Counted from the stretch's first letter, positions 1 through 9,300 are shown. The stretch: 16,219 nucleotides of DNA from Larix sibirica (GCA_004151065.3 NWUY0300005828.1:1-16219); one strand, 5' to 3'. Made by a program: numbers and translations. The notes: generated from the letters alone by a model not told the origin.

Positions 1-95
1 TGGATCCATTGTGTATTGTTCTCGTGGCCATGATTCAACATTTTTAGATACTTCATGGATCCACATTGTACTTGATTTTGTGGCCATGCTTATAT
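1..95. repeat. Diverged tandem repeat, 55-bp period
   Basis: Two related copies start at 1 and 56. Both open with TGGATCCA, and both carry GTGGCCATG about 30 bases later, with substitutions and a small indel between them. The copies are clearly diverged, so the duplication is old. The stretch lies just upstream of a purine tract and LTR-like start at 271-282, so it may belong to the 3' end of a retroelement that enters from the left edge. No reading frame stays open through it. Confidence 0.6.
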
Positions 96-270
96 ACACC
101 TAAGCATGGGTATTCCTTCCTCGGGAAGAGAGTTTCTTGATCCTTGGTTTTTGTTTGCAGATACCTTTTCTGATATAGTCTTGTTGCACTTTGTCTAGAT
201 CCACTTATCAGGTTTCCAACCCATTTTATAATGTATTTTGGCCATCATCTTCTCTTCTAACCTCATACAT

Positions 271-281
271 TAGGGGGCATA
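271..281 (+). other. Candidate polypurine tract next to an LTR start
   Basis: The sequence TAGGGGGCATA sits immediately before TGTTAGATC at 282. A G-rich purine tract directly abutting TGTTA is the usual junction between the internal region and the 3' LTR of plant LTR retrotransposons, where the tract primes plus-strand synthesis. No pol coding sequence can be read in the 270 bases to its left, so the identification depends on the junction alone. Confidence 0.4.
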
Positions 282-1000
282 TGTTAGATCATTTTCAAAC
301 TCAATAATGATTAAACTCCCTTACACCCCTTTTGCACATCCAAAAGTGTGATAAATCCTTTAAAAAACTAATTTTTGGCTTACATGTGTGGGTTGTTTGT
401 TAGCAACACATGTATCCACACGTTACCACTTAACATGTGTATACATCTTATAGAATGAAAATAAAATAAAATAAAGCATGTGTGGTCATACATGCGTTCC
501 AGGTGGTTGAAGGTCGTTTCCATTCCACCTGGGCTTAGTTACACCCAACCAAACTCCCTGAACTACTTTCTCTAAGAATAAAAGCAAGCCTCAAACATGA
601 AGAAGGGATCAATTCCATCACTATAGATACATATTGAAGGTTTGGAATTTGGAGTGCTAGGGACTTTTATAGTGCCCTTCCTCTCAGAAGTTCCTATTTT
701 TGAGTTTCTCTTCCTTATAGAGTGAGTGGGGACTTTTATCATCCCTTTCATTCAAATATTGAATGAAGGCGCTGGTTGGAGACCTATTAGTGGTCCGGGA
801 AGGAGGAATCTATTCCGGTGAAGGAGGCACTGCATCAAAGATTCAAGTGATTTATTGTACTTTGTTGTTGCCTCTTGATAATACAAAGAAGATCACTCTC
901 CTTTCCCTCCCCCAAATTCTATTGTTCATTCTATTGTTTTCTTGATGTGTAGTATTTGGAAAAAGAATTGATTCTAACCTGAAAGATTAGTTTGCTTGAT
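282..1000 (+). mobile_element. Probable LTR (5' boundary only; right end arbitrary)
   Basis: The LTR-like start TGTTAGATC follows a purine tract. Inside are a weak TATA-like GAATAAAAG near 575, a direct repeat of GGACTTTTAT (about 661 and 730) and a perfect 9-bp hairpin at 747-767. The 3' end is not resolved. CTAACA ends occur at 1619-1624 and 1656-1661, and TCTAACA ends at 2651, but none is followed by a copy of the five bases before 282. If this is a 3' LTR, no such copy is expected inside the window. The superfamily is not determinable; the TGTTAG end is common in Ty1/copia elements. The 60-codon open frame at 763-945 has no recognisable content. Confidence 0.35.
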
Positions 1001-1324
1001 TAGTCATAGATTCAATGTTGATTTTTGGCCTTTTTTATTAAATCAACCAATTTTCTTTGAGGAAGGTGTATTGGTTGCCTTGTTTGTAGGTATGAGAGAG
1101 AAGTTAAGTTAAGTTGAAGTACAAGACTTGAGATTGATAAGCATCCACGAAGGATACAACTACCAAAATCCTAGTATGTTATATCTTCCTCCTCATTGAA
1201 ATCTTAGTTTGACTTATTGAGTAAGAAATAAGAGTTGGTTGTCTTCGAGCCGATCTGTTTAGTGACCTTGACTCTAGTTACTAGGATAGTTTTTCCAATA
1301 ATCGAACCATCCACCAAATTACTA

Positions 1325-1417
1325 TATTTATTCACAAAACAATAAAATTATATAAATAAATAAATTATTGTATTTATTCATAAAACAAATAAAATTATAT
1401 AAATAAATAAATAAATC
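1325..1417. repeat. 46-bp tandem duplication, AT-rich
   Basis: Copy one runs 1325-1370 and copy two 1371-1417. Both start TATTTATTCA, continue through AAACAA and ATAAAATTATATAAATAAAT, and end in a short (AAAT)n run. They differ by a substitution (CAC versus CAT), a one-base indel and the ends. The pattern fits replication slippage in AT-rich DNA. Confidence 0.85.
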
Positions 1418-1611
1418 TTCCTTTGAATCAACGTTTGAAAGAAATGAACGAGTATAACAAAACCAAACAAAATTATGCATAATTTCAATTTTAAAGTGAG
1501 AAAAAATACAACAAAATTATATAATAACTCAATATAAATATACACATTTATTGCAGTAATTTGAAAGCAAATTAAATGTTATCTTATGAACTCAAGTGGT
1601 CTATGACAAAG

Positions 1612-1681
1612 AAACTTCACTAACATTAATCCAAATAAACTTCATCATAAACTTCACTAACATTAATCCAAATAAACTTCA
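1612..1681. repeat. 37-bp tandem duplication
   Basis: The block beginning AAACTTCACTAACATTAATC at 1612 recurs at 1649. Thirty-three bases are identical, through CAAATAAACTTCA. The block itself begins and ends with AAACTTC, which would favour misalignment during replication. No gene overlaps it. Confidence 0.85.
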
Positions 1682-1895
1682 GTTATAGAGAAACTTAAAT
1701 TAAATTTTAAAAGATCAAATTGAACTTGTTTACATGTGTACTAGTGTCCCATTCCCATGTTTCTTCTTCCACGCTTGAATATTTTGGTTTCGTATTTCTT
1801 CATCAGATCACTAGAGTTGTCTATTGCTGAGCCATTGGGGTCTATTCGTATAATCTTTAAAATAACTTTGGCAATAAATATGAATTAAATGAGTA

Positions 1896-2080
1896 TATAT
1901 AATAAGTTATACCTTCCAACAATGAGAGAGGGGGACAACGTGAAAGGGATGAAGTTGAAAGTATTTTGTGTGCTTCCTTGTGTTATATAATAAGTTATAC
2001 CTTCCAACAATGAGAAAGGGGTATCAAGTGAAAGGGGAGGGATGAAATTGTAAGTATTTTGTGTGTTTCTATGTGATTTA
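1896..2080. repeat. 88-bp imperfect tandem duplication
   Basis: TATATAATAAGTTATACCTT followed by CCAACAATGAGA starts at 1896 and again at 1984. The two copies stay alignable through GTGAAAGGG, GATGAA and GTATTTTGTGTG, with several substitutions and short indels. Copy two has extra bases around AGTGAAAGGGGAGGG. It is more diverged than the 1612 and 5861 duplications, so probably older. Confidence 0.8.
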
Positions 2081-2550
2081 TGTTGTCTTCGATGTTGGGT
2101 ACTATAAATGTAGAAATTTTATATTAATTTTTAAAATTGAAAATTGTAAAAAATATTTTGATTTTGTAATTGTTTTATGTGTATGTAATGTATGGTTGTT
2201 TTGAAAGTTGGGCAATATATAAATGTATACATTTTTATAGATTTTACTTTTGGAGAATGCCTGGTTGACTTTTTTTTTTAAACATTTATATTTTTTAATA
2301 ATTTTAAATGATTGATAAAATTTTCAATAATTTTGAAAATATGTTTTTAATTACTCTTAAATATTTTGGATAATATATACATTTAGTTATTTAATCATTC
2401 TTTTGCTTGATGTTATTTATTAATGGCTATTCAAATTTACAATTTCATGAAAAAAGATTATGGGAAGTAGGAATAATATATAGTTTAAGTGTACAAAGAA
2501 TAGGTTATTTACATTTAATACATTGTATGATTTTATGACACTCTTTTGCA
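2081..2550. other. AT-rich stretch with no recognised gene
   Basis: The stretch is dominated by T- and A-runs such as TTTTTTTTT near 2270 and repeated ATTTT/ATATTTT words. No reading frame stays open beyond a few tens of codons, and I see no terminal repeat, promoter or structured RNA. Confidence 0.5.
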
Positions 2551-2572
2551 TTATTAAGGGGCAATTGTTAGT
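2551..2572 (+). other. Second purine tract / TGTTAG junction
   Basis: AAGGGGCAAT is followed at 2566 by TGTTAGTTAA, the same arrangement as at 271-290. It could mark the start of another 3' LTR relic. No matching 3' terminus with a target duplication was found. CTAACA at 2646-2651 is too close for a normal LTR. An end at 5831 (ATCTAACA) is possible only if the 2865-5019 insertion is nested within it. A chance match in AT-rich DNA cannot be excluded. Confidence 0.25.
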
Positions 2573-2672
2573 TAATACTATGACTCTATGAGTTTCTCAA
2601 TCGTTTAAAAAATGAAAAAAATACAACATAATTGGAAAACAAACTCTAACACAAACATGAATGAAAAGAATC

Positions 2673-2702
2673 ATTAGATTGAATTTCATGATTCAATCTA
2701 AT
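2673..2702. repeat. 12-bp perfect inverted repeat, 6-nt loop
   Basis: ATTAGATTGAAT (2673-2684) and its exact reverse complement (2691-2702) surround TTCATG. The transcript would form a short hairpin. There is no T-run or neighbouring gene to suggest a terminator, and no flanking target duplication to suggest a miniature transposon. Confidence 0.7.
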
Positions 2703-2791
2703 ATGTTTGAGTGACTAAGTTCTCTCATCGATTTTATCTATGTATGTGTGTGTTTTCACATGTTGTATATTCTTTATACCATATTCCATAA

Positions 2792-2864
2792 TTTCTTTAT
2801 ATTGATGTTTTTAACTTGCTTTTAAAACTAATCCCAATTGACTTTTCAAAATGGGATTCCATAG
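2792..2864 (+). pseudogene. Left part of an unrecognised ORF split by a solo LTR
   Basis: The frame starting at 2792, just after a TAA at 2789-2791, is open for 24 codons up to the LTR insertion site. The last base before the LTR (G2864) joins C5025 A5026 in phase once the LTR and one CATAG are removed. The frame then stays open for 51 further codons on the right side. The protein is hydrophobic-to-mixed, with a segment KLIPIDFSKWDSI near the junction. I do not recognise the family. It could be a decayed transposon protein or a chance open stretch. Confidence 0.3.
2860..2864. repeat. 5-bp target-site duplication, left copy
   Basis: CATAG directly precedes the TG of the LTR at 2865 and is repeated exactly at 5020-5024 after the terminal CA. 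Five-base duplications are characteristic of LTR-retrotransposon integrase. Confidence 0.85.
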
Positions 2865-5019
2865 TGTTACACCCAAGATTGTCCGTAGCATGCCTTTCAA
2901 GATGTACTAGAGTGAGGGGGTCTTTTGCATTGTAAAAGGCCAAGTCTGGGATTTCTTATGTCAAAGTACTAGTTTAGTGGGGCTCAAGACCCTTGTTTTG
3001 GTCATGGTAGGTCCTCTTGCTTCCCATTTCAAGGAGTGTTGGCCTAGTGGCTCTGCTAAATACCCCTTGAAGGGTGGAAGTCCCTCATCATGTTGGGCAT
3101 TTATGCCCTAGGTAGGTGTCTGGTGCACCTTGGGATGAACCCATCATGACACATGGCTCAAGGGATCCTAAACACACTTGTATTTATGCTATGTAGAGGT
3201 GATTGCGCATGTAAGGGTTGTCATACTTGCTTTAGCACACCTCATCTATGCCCTCTTAGACCTCTCTTTTTTATGTCTTACCCCCCTTGGTTTGCATATC
3301 CAAAAATGATGATGACGTCATCTTTGAAGAAATCCTTACCTTGTTAAAAAGGAGGACGTTGAGGGAAAAACACTTTGTTGGGGTTATTTGGGGCATGGCG
3401 TCCTCCTTTAGGCTCAACATCTCACTTGGTTGAATCCCTTTGCATAATTTTATTGTTATTTCATGCCATTTTGTGGTTTAGTCCACAGATTGTGGGTGAT
3501 ATACCCTAATTTTGAAATATTTTATCTTTTAGTAAGGTAGGCTCTAAAGTTAAAGAGGCTAGGTTGCTCTATATAAATAAAGAGAACCTCCCTCTTAATT
3601 GTAACAAGACAACAGTTCAAGTATGAGCATTTTACTTTTTTCTCTTGGTATACTTGAGTCTCCAAGATTAGCGCACTTCTCTTTTTGGAATGATTCTCTT
3701 GTGATGAATGATGAATGATGATGTTCTGGGGTTTGCTATCTCTCTCAAGGTTGATTCGTGTGAATGGTTGTGATAATTCAAGGCTAAGGAAGGACTTAAT
3801 ATTTCTCTTGCTCTTTTCTTGGTGGATGTTGGTAAGATATTTCAATTTTCTTGTTTGGAATTTTCCTTGTGTACTTGAGCAAGGTGAATTAGGGTTTTTT
3901 TTAGCATCTTTTTAATCTTGTTTGAAGGAGAATTTCCTCTTGAAGGAGCTCTCCATAACTAGGCCTTGGAATTCATTATTGGCCCTAATTAGGCTAATAC
4001 TACTTTAACTTATCTAGAGTTACTAGTCTTTTCCCTAATTTAATTTCCATATCGAGAAGGGACATTAACCTTGATATATTGTTTCCCTGGGTAAAGGATA
4101 AGGTCTAACCGCTTCTCTTCTTCAATCTTTTATCAAATTTATGCCATTTATATTTTTGAAAATACAAAAAAGTATAATATTGTGAAAACTCTAAAAATAT
4201 AAAAAAAATCATATCTCAAAAAATATTGTATCATTAAAGATTATACTCCGATGGAAAAGTGTGTCCCTTTAGGTTTTTTGGTGAATCTTCGAGGACGTCA
4301 CCTTCTTCTGTTTGATTTGTGAGATTTACCATTGTTGTGTTAGCTCTTGTGCAATTTTTAGATCTGATATAATAGGTACATTTGTAAAATCATCAAGTTT
4401 TGAAGACCTAAAAGAGCTGGAATAAGGCCTAGGTTCGACCCTTGGAGGGTTGAGCATCTATTGGAAGAGTTTAAGCGGGTCCACCATCTATTTTAATGGT
4501 TGGTTAGGGATTAAATTAAACCTAGTTAAGCACTTTCAATCTGATTTAGAGCCTCCGATTTTACTCTCTTGAGGTATATCCTTACCCTAATACTCAAGGT
4601 ACATCTTGTATGGTAAGTTGGTGAAGGTTTGGTTGGTTTTTCATTTATTTCTAAAGTGTTAGTGGTTGTTGTTATGTCATAACAACAGTAAAATATTGAA
4701 GTTGTTGGTATTGAAATCGATAATAAAGTATTAAAACTCGTACCCTCTGCTAGTGTCATATATGTGTGCTTCATTGTTTTGACCCCATAAGGAACTGGTA
4801 TTAATCAAGAGGTTGCTTGTGAAAGGTATTTGTCTTGTGTTTGAGTGGTTTACATATATCGTTCACTGAAGTTAGGGTCTCCCCCTTGGTCTTAGAATTT
4901 GACCGAAAGTGTTGAGAAGATGGGTGATGGTGACATTGGGTGCTAGCTTCTCCCGTGCTTACCCCTCATAGCACTGGGATCTATGACCTTGATCAAAGGT
5001 GCTAATTTAAGCGGTAACA
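2865..5019 (+). mobile_element. Solo LTR, 2155 bp, with intact ends
   Basis: The element starts TGTTACACCC and ends GCGGTAACA, giving TG...CA termini and a 6-bp terminal inverted repeat TGTTAC/GTAACA. An exact 5-bp duplication CATAG flanks it. No internal gag-pol and no second LTR are present, so it is best read as a solo LTR left by LTR-LTR recombination. A TATA box at 3570-3580 shows + orientation and puts U3 at roughly 740 bp, leaving about 1.4 kb for R and U5. The TGTTACACCC start and large size would suit a Ty3/gypsy-type element, but the superfamily cannot be set without internal sequence. Short ORFs inside (for example 3153-3347 and 3715-3915) show no recognisable domain. A short TGATGAA repeat lies near 3702-3720. 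Confidence 0.8.
3570..3580 (+). promoter_or_regulatory. LTR TATA box
   Basis: TATATAAATAA inside the solo LTR, about 705 bases from its start, is the best TATA match in the element and is followed by a pyrimidine-rich segment (CCTCCCTCTTAATT). Transcription would start about 30 bases downstream, near 3605, and define the U3/R border. It sets the orientation of the LTR as +. Confidence 0.55.
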
Positions 5020-5024
5020 CATAG
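5020..5024. repeat. 5-bp target-site duplication, right copy
   Basis: CATAG immediately follows the terminal GTAACA of the solo LTR and matches 2860-2864 exactly. Confidence 0.85.
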
Positions 5025-5302
5025 CATTTCAAATATCTTATGGTCCATTTCAAGATTATATGCAAATTGATAATTCAATCATAACATTATTAGGGCTTCC
5101 TATTACCCAACATTATTCAACCCCCAAAGATAAGGTGGTTCACTGGCCATTTATGATTCAATATGAAACTTTTGTGGTGTGAGGAGGTCTATTAGAGCTA
5201 TGCCATGGTTTTGAAGAGATACTAAGGTATAATAATTGGAATTATTTTTACAAATTTGGGATAAAATTGAAGTGCATAATTTGGAAGTATAGGAGTAATT
5301 AA
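5025..5302 (+). pseudogene. Right part of the ORF relic split by the solo LTR
   Basis: Continuing in phase from 2864, the frame is open from 5025 to a TGA at 5180-5182, and after that stop for 39 more codons to TAA at 5300-5302. The right segment includes YGPFQDYMQIDNSI and KVVHWPFMIQYETF, with fairly ordinary protein-like composition for such AT-rich DNA. A third open stretch (DTIERVVIVLKIKDGVFGIK) follows in another frame from about 5303. I do not recognise the family. The minus-strand frames over the same bases (5151-5459) are Asn/Ser-rich and look like shadows. Decayed coding sequence is an inference from frame continuity. Confidence 0.3.
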
Positions 5303-5860
5303 AAAAACTAAAGATACCATTGAACGTGTTGTTATTGTGCTTAAAATTAAAGATGGTGTGTTTGGTATCAAAACCTCTAATCTTTTGTTGGAATGATAAT
5401 ATGTTATTATTGCTATTGGACTTGGAATTATTGAAATTATCATAAGAAGTGGAATTCACGATGCCAACATTAGAATTTTTGGTATAGCCATAGCGGTGTT
5501 GTGAAATCTAGCCAGTCATGTAGATATTGGTTTCACCTTTTTTTCTTTAACTATTTGTTACACACTTGTTATCATTTTGTCCAAGTCCTTGATTGTGGGT
5601 TTTTATTCTAAACCCACCTGTGGAGCTTCCTTATGTTTGGTCCAAGGAATGCATATTATGTAAATACTAAAAGTTTTTGTTTCATGCAAAAAGATTTGCA
5701 ACTTGGTTAGGAGTATGGTACTACACTTTTTGTTTGTGTTGATGATTTTGATAGATTGTTGATAATTTCAAACTCTATATTATGTGCCTTATCTTTGAAG
5801 TTTGTAAACAATAAAATTCAAATATCTAACATTGTTGATTTTCTAATGCGTCATATTGTT

Positions 5861-6040
5861 TTGTTTCGCACCACTCAATAATAAAACAAAATATCATATG
5901 CTAGAAAAACAATATCTTATATCTATAAAAATTATCTATGTGTGCTTGCTTTGTTTCGCACCACTCAATAATAAAACAAAATATCATATGCTACAAAAAC
6001 AATATCTTATATCTATAAAAATTATCTATGTGTGCTTGCT
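5861..6040. repeat. 90-bp tandem duplication, one mismatch
   Basis: Positions 5861-5950 and 5951-6040 are identical except for G5904 versus C5994. Each unit starts TTGTTTCGCACCACTCAATA and ends TGTGTGCTTGCT. A 90-bp unit is a multiple of three, so the overlapping open frame at 5856-6068 contains the same 30 residues twice. That frame begins and ends without recognisable coding context, so I treat it as a by-product of the duplication. The near-identity means the event is much younger than the surrounding decay, or that the copies were homogenised. Confidence 0.95.
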
Positions 6041-8926
6041 CATGCTTGAGTTAGTGAATTATAGGTGATAAAAAATCTCCACACTAACTTTTGTCTTGAG
6101 TTGTTCAATCTTTTATTAGATAATGAATTAGGGTTTTACCGAAAGATTTAATCTTGGATGCAATGTAAGTTATCTTTAGCATCTTGTATTATACTTTTAA
6201 GTCTCCAAATTACTAACCTTTTCCAAATAGTACCTTTTCACTATAGTAGTTCATCCAAATATTTAAGGTCAACATACAAGTTAAGCATCCATTTTTCATA
6301 TATTTAATGAAATAGTTTTTGAAACTTAGGATTTGGTTTTGACCTAGATTCTCAAACACGGTGAATCTTTCAATTTGAGCCCCAACTCTCCCAATTACTC
6401 TATTGTTTTTTCTATCGAACTTAAATTATTTGAGATGTGTTGGGTGTTAATTTCAAAAATTGGAGATCTAATGGTAGAGGATGATTCTTTCTTTAGAAGT
6501 TTATTATTGTGTCTAGTCAAGGAAATTATCTCATTCCTCATCATGTATCTATATTACCACAATCCATATAAAAAATTTAGATATTTTCCTTTTTCAATCT
6601 TAAACATAGTGGAGTACAATACACACATACTGGGATCATTTATAGTGTTAACACTGAGTATGCTATCTAGAATGCCAAAATATTTGTCATATAAAGGTTT
6701 TGTTTAGACCTTGTTGCCCATTTTTTTATAGGTTTATCTCTAATCACTATCATTTTCCTAAGTTTCATAATGCTTAAGGAATTGAAACAATTAAGGATTT
6801 AGCATCACTCATGAGTCCTCATTCCTAGACCAAGACTGATTGTTCATATTGGGAAACTTGGATATGCCCTTCTTATGTTTCATAAGCATGTTATTTGACA
6901 TTTGGTGTGGCTATTGAGTTTTGGTTGGTGTCCTATTTAATGTCATTGGTTTTTTCATGACTAGATTTGTCTACCTTATTTTTCTTTGATTTCTTTAACT
7001 TCTTTGTTTTTTCCCCTTGAGAGCATGGGGTTTTATGTTCCTTAACTTGTCTTCATCTTTATATCCACCGTCCTCACCATTCCTAATAATATTTCTACTC
7101 CAATTATTTGTTCAGGTTTGGATGATGGTTCTAGCATAATAATATAGTCATGGGAATTTCATGTTGTATTTGTCAAGTTTGTATTCTATGTAGGGCATTG
7201 GACTGAGCATTAATCCTAACTTCATGCATTTATACTCAAATTGATTAGGTTAGGCGGGGGAGTAGTTTCTTATGGGGAAAGAAACAAACTCTACTAGGTA
7301 GTTAGCTTCAAATGACTTAATTAGACAAGAGTTTGAGAGGATTTGAGCTTCAACCATCTTTATGTTCTTTTTCAGAATAAAGGTTAAAATTTTGATGTTA
7401 AAAAGTTGTGTCCAAATCATATAATGGAGAGATATAAACATTATGGAGGACCAAATGTTTGGAGAGTTTCCTATCTCTTAATAGTTTTTGAAGATAGAGT
7501 TATAAAAAAAATATGTTCGTTAAGGAAGATTCCACTTATCTAGAAGTCAAGTCGATTACAACCTCTTTGGTTGCTTGGCACAAGGAAGAGATGAACCACA
7601 CATCGCATGCTACTATGTCCAATGTGGTGAAAGGGGAATAAGGATATGCAAGTGATGTGTGCGTAAGTCCTCTTAGGACTACCTAATTTGGGTATCTCCC
7701 TCCCTCAACTCCTTGGAGAGTTGAAAAGGCCAAGAAGTGTGTATGTGTGTGGTGAATGTGAATAATTGTCTTGCTATTTTTTTGGACCAAAAAATTGATG
7801 AGAACTAAAAACAAGTTATTTTCTCCCTTATAAGCTCAAAAAATGAAATAGATTGGTTACCGGGGTCCATTGGAACTTAGAACAACTTAACTAGTGGTTT
7901 GTTTATGTAATTATTCACTAAATTGAGTAAAATAGACACCTAACAACTACAACCACGTCATTTAGTATAAATGGAAGATTTGGGAAACAAATAGTACTGA
8001 TGCAAACAACAAGTCGTGTGCACTAAAATGGGCTTGGAAATGAGACCCAAATTTCCTAGAAAGTACATTGGACAAGTTAGAAGTAAACTTGGGTTGATTT
8101 TCGTGGATATAGGAATTAAAACTATCCCACTAATAAGTTCTTACAACCATACTAAAAAGAGTAATGAGGCTATAAAACACTTTTGAAAATTATAATTATA
8201 ATTTTCTAATGATTCCAGCATGGTTTTGGATCAATTTTAGAGCTAGAAATTGAATTTTCTAAACAAAAAGAGTTTAAGACAACCCTTTTTTGAGTTGTTT
8301 TAATGAATTTGGTAGGTAATGGGTGGTTTGATAGAATGTTGACTCCTTAATCATGTAAGTTTTATGATATTTTACCTTAGTTAATCATGTAATCAAGGAT
8401 ACCATATTGTTTTAAAGGTCCTCCCATTCAAAATCATAACTTGTTATTAAAAGAGTGAGTTGTAGTACATCACATGGTTAGAACAATGAGGGCCCCATGA
8501 AGTTCATAGAAAGAGGGATTTCCGCCTTCTTGTCACTAGTGGTTTTGAGATCTTAAATATGTCTGGATGGAAGAATTATGCATGGACAAATGAAGAGATC
8601 CAAGAATACCCCTTCCCTCCTCCCTCGCCAATGAGGGATTTTAGTTGGGATCACCCAAGTAGAGTAGTATTCCAACCTAGGCTAAACTAATCAATGTTAG
8701 AACTATCAAATTCAATAAGAGACCAACTTCAACAAAGAACCACTCAATTGATACAAATAAAGAGCATGCTTATAAGGGACCCCTGAGGAGGATTCCCTCG
8801 CTTTGACTCTCAAGGTTTTACAAATTGACATTGTAAAACATAATTAAATACCAAGCCATCCACGTGGCAAGATCATGATTTGCTTTAACAAGTGTGTTTC
8901 TTGATCAATAGAATTGAAACTCCCTA

Positions 8927-8928
<2 letters not shown>
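6041..8928. other. Long unrecognised stretch, no supported gene
   Basis: The longest open frame (6375-6707, + strand, 110 codons) encodes a Leu/Ile/Phe/Tyr-rich sequence with no family I recognise and a composition expected of AT-rich DNA. On the minus strand, roughly 7028-6940, one frame reads a Lys-rich run (KKLKKSKKNK) that might be a decayed basic protein. Small perfect hairpins occur at 7666-7680 (AGTCCT/AGGACT) and 7706-7723 (CAACTC/GAGTTG). A G-box-like CACGTG lies at 8861-8866 with no gene beside it. TGTTAGAAC near 8694 resembles an LTR start but has no partner end. Old transposon debris is the likely content. Confidence 0.45.

Positions 8929-8958
<30 letters not shown>
8929..8958. 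repeat. (AT)15 microsatellite
   Basis: Thirty uninterrupted alternating A and T bases. It is self-complementary and prone to slippage. It lies 32 bases upstream of the single undetermined base of the window. Confidence 0.95.
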
Positions 8959-8960
<2 letters not shown>

Positions 8961-8989
8961 ATTTAGGTTCTAGATGATAGTTTTATGGA

Positions 8990-8990
8990 N
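8990..8990. other. Undetermined base (N)
   Basis: A single N follows TTTTATGGA. It sits between the AT microsatellite and the T8G8 run at 9011-9026, with a G7 run at 9057-9063, so base calling or assembly in about 8925-9065 is less reliable than elsewhere. Confidence 0.95.
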
Positions 8991-9180
8991 TGGAACATAT
9001 CTCTGCTTTGTTTTTTTTGGGGGGGGAGTTTTTGAATTTCATGCACAATCCCTTTAGGGGGGGAACTTGAAACTGAGAAATTGGCACAAATTATGTAACT
9101 AAAGGTTAGTATCAGTTCACCTCCCTTCTAAAATTGAATTAAACTATAGTAGGTATGAAGGAAGGTAAAAATAAATAAAA

Positions 9181-9194
9181 ATAACTCCATACAC
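9181..9194. repeat. Candidate LINE target-site duplication, left copy
   Basis: ATAACTCCATACAC aligns to ATAACTACACTACAC at 15765-15779 with one mismatch and one single-base gap. Both are preceded by A-rich DNA containing AAATAAATAAAA. LINE insertion by target-primed reverse transcription usually yields such variable-length duplications starting in A-rich sequence. If correct, the element begins near 9195. Confidence 0.5.
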
Positions 9195-9213
9195 TTGGAT
9201 GAGAGCAAGCCAA

Positions 9214-9280
9214 GTTGCAACAATCTGCATAGGGAGTTCAACAATCTATGTTGCAACAATCTGCACAGGGAATTGCAACA
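9214..9280 (+). repeat. Short tandem repeats at the LINE 5' end
   Basis: GTTGCAACAATCTGCATAGG at 9214 and GTTGCAACAATCTGCACAGG at 9250 are nearly identical. A shortened copy (TTCAACAATCTAT) lies between them and TTGCAACA follows. In one frame this reads VATICIG and VATICTG. Similar units occur at 15064-15147 near the 3' end. They lie upstream of the first coding-like part of ORF1, so they are probably 5' UTR repeats. Confidence 0.7.
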
Positions 9281-9300
9281 TTCATAAAATCATTGGAAGC

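Noticed and set aside
1896-2080. Possible CRISPR-like or satellite array
   Set aside because: Only two imperfect adjacent copies without spacers. A simple tandem duplication explains it.
282-2651. Full LTR from TGTTAGA (282) to TCTAACA (2651)
   Set aside because: The ends match over seven bases, but no flanking five-base duplication exists and CTAACA-type ends are frequent in this AT-rich stretch.
4425-4445. GGTTCGACCC, matching a tRNA B-box or T-loop
   Set aside because: No A-box, acceptor stem or cloverleaf can be formed upstream. It lies inside the solo LTR.
5151-5459. Asn/Ser-rich minus-strand ORF of 102 codons
   Set aside because: The composition follows from A/T-rich codons, it overlaps the better-supported plus-strand relic, and it has no motif.
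5695-5760. LFVCVDDFD, resembling the Ty1/copia reverse transcriptase YVDD box
   Set aside because: No flanking copia motifs in any frame for several hundred bases, and the residues after VDD do not fit the family.
5856-6068. 70-codon ORF with an internal repeat as a possible repeat protein
   Set aside because: The repeat is explained by the 90-bp DNA duplication, and there is no coding context outside it.
6375-6707. 110-codon ORF, possible membrane protein
   Set aside because: Leu/Ile/Phe/Tyr richness is expected from AT-rich DNA. There is no promoter, family motif or flanking exon structure.
8861-8866. G-box CACGTG as a promoter element
   Set aside because: No gene start is nearby, and a single six-base palindrome is expected by chance.
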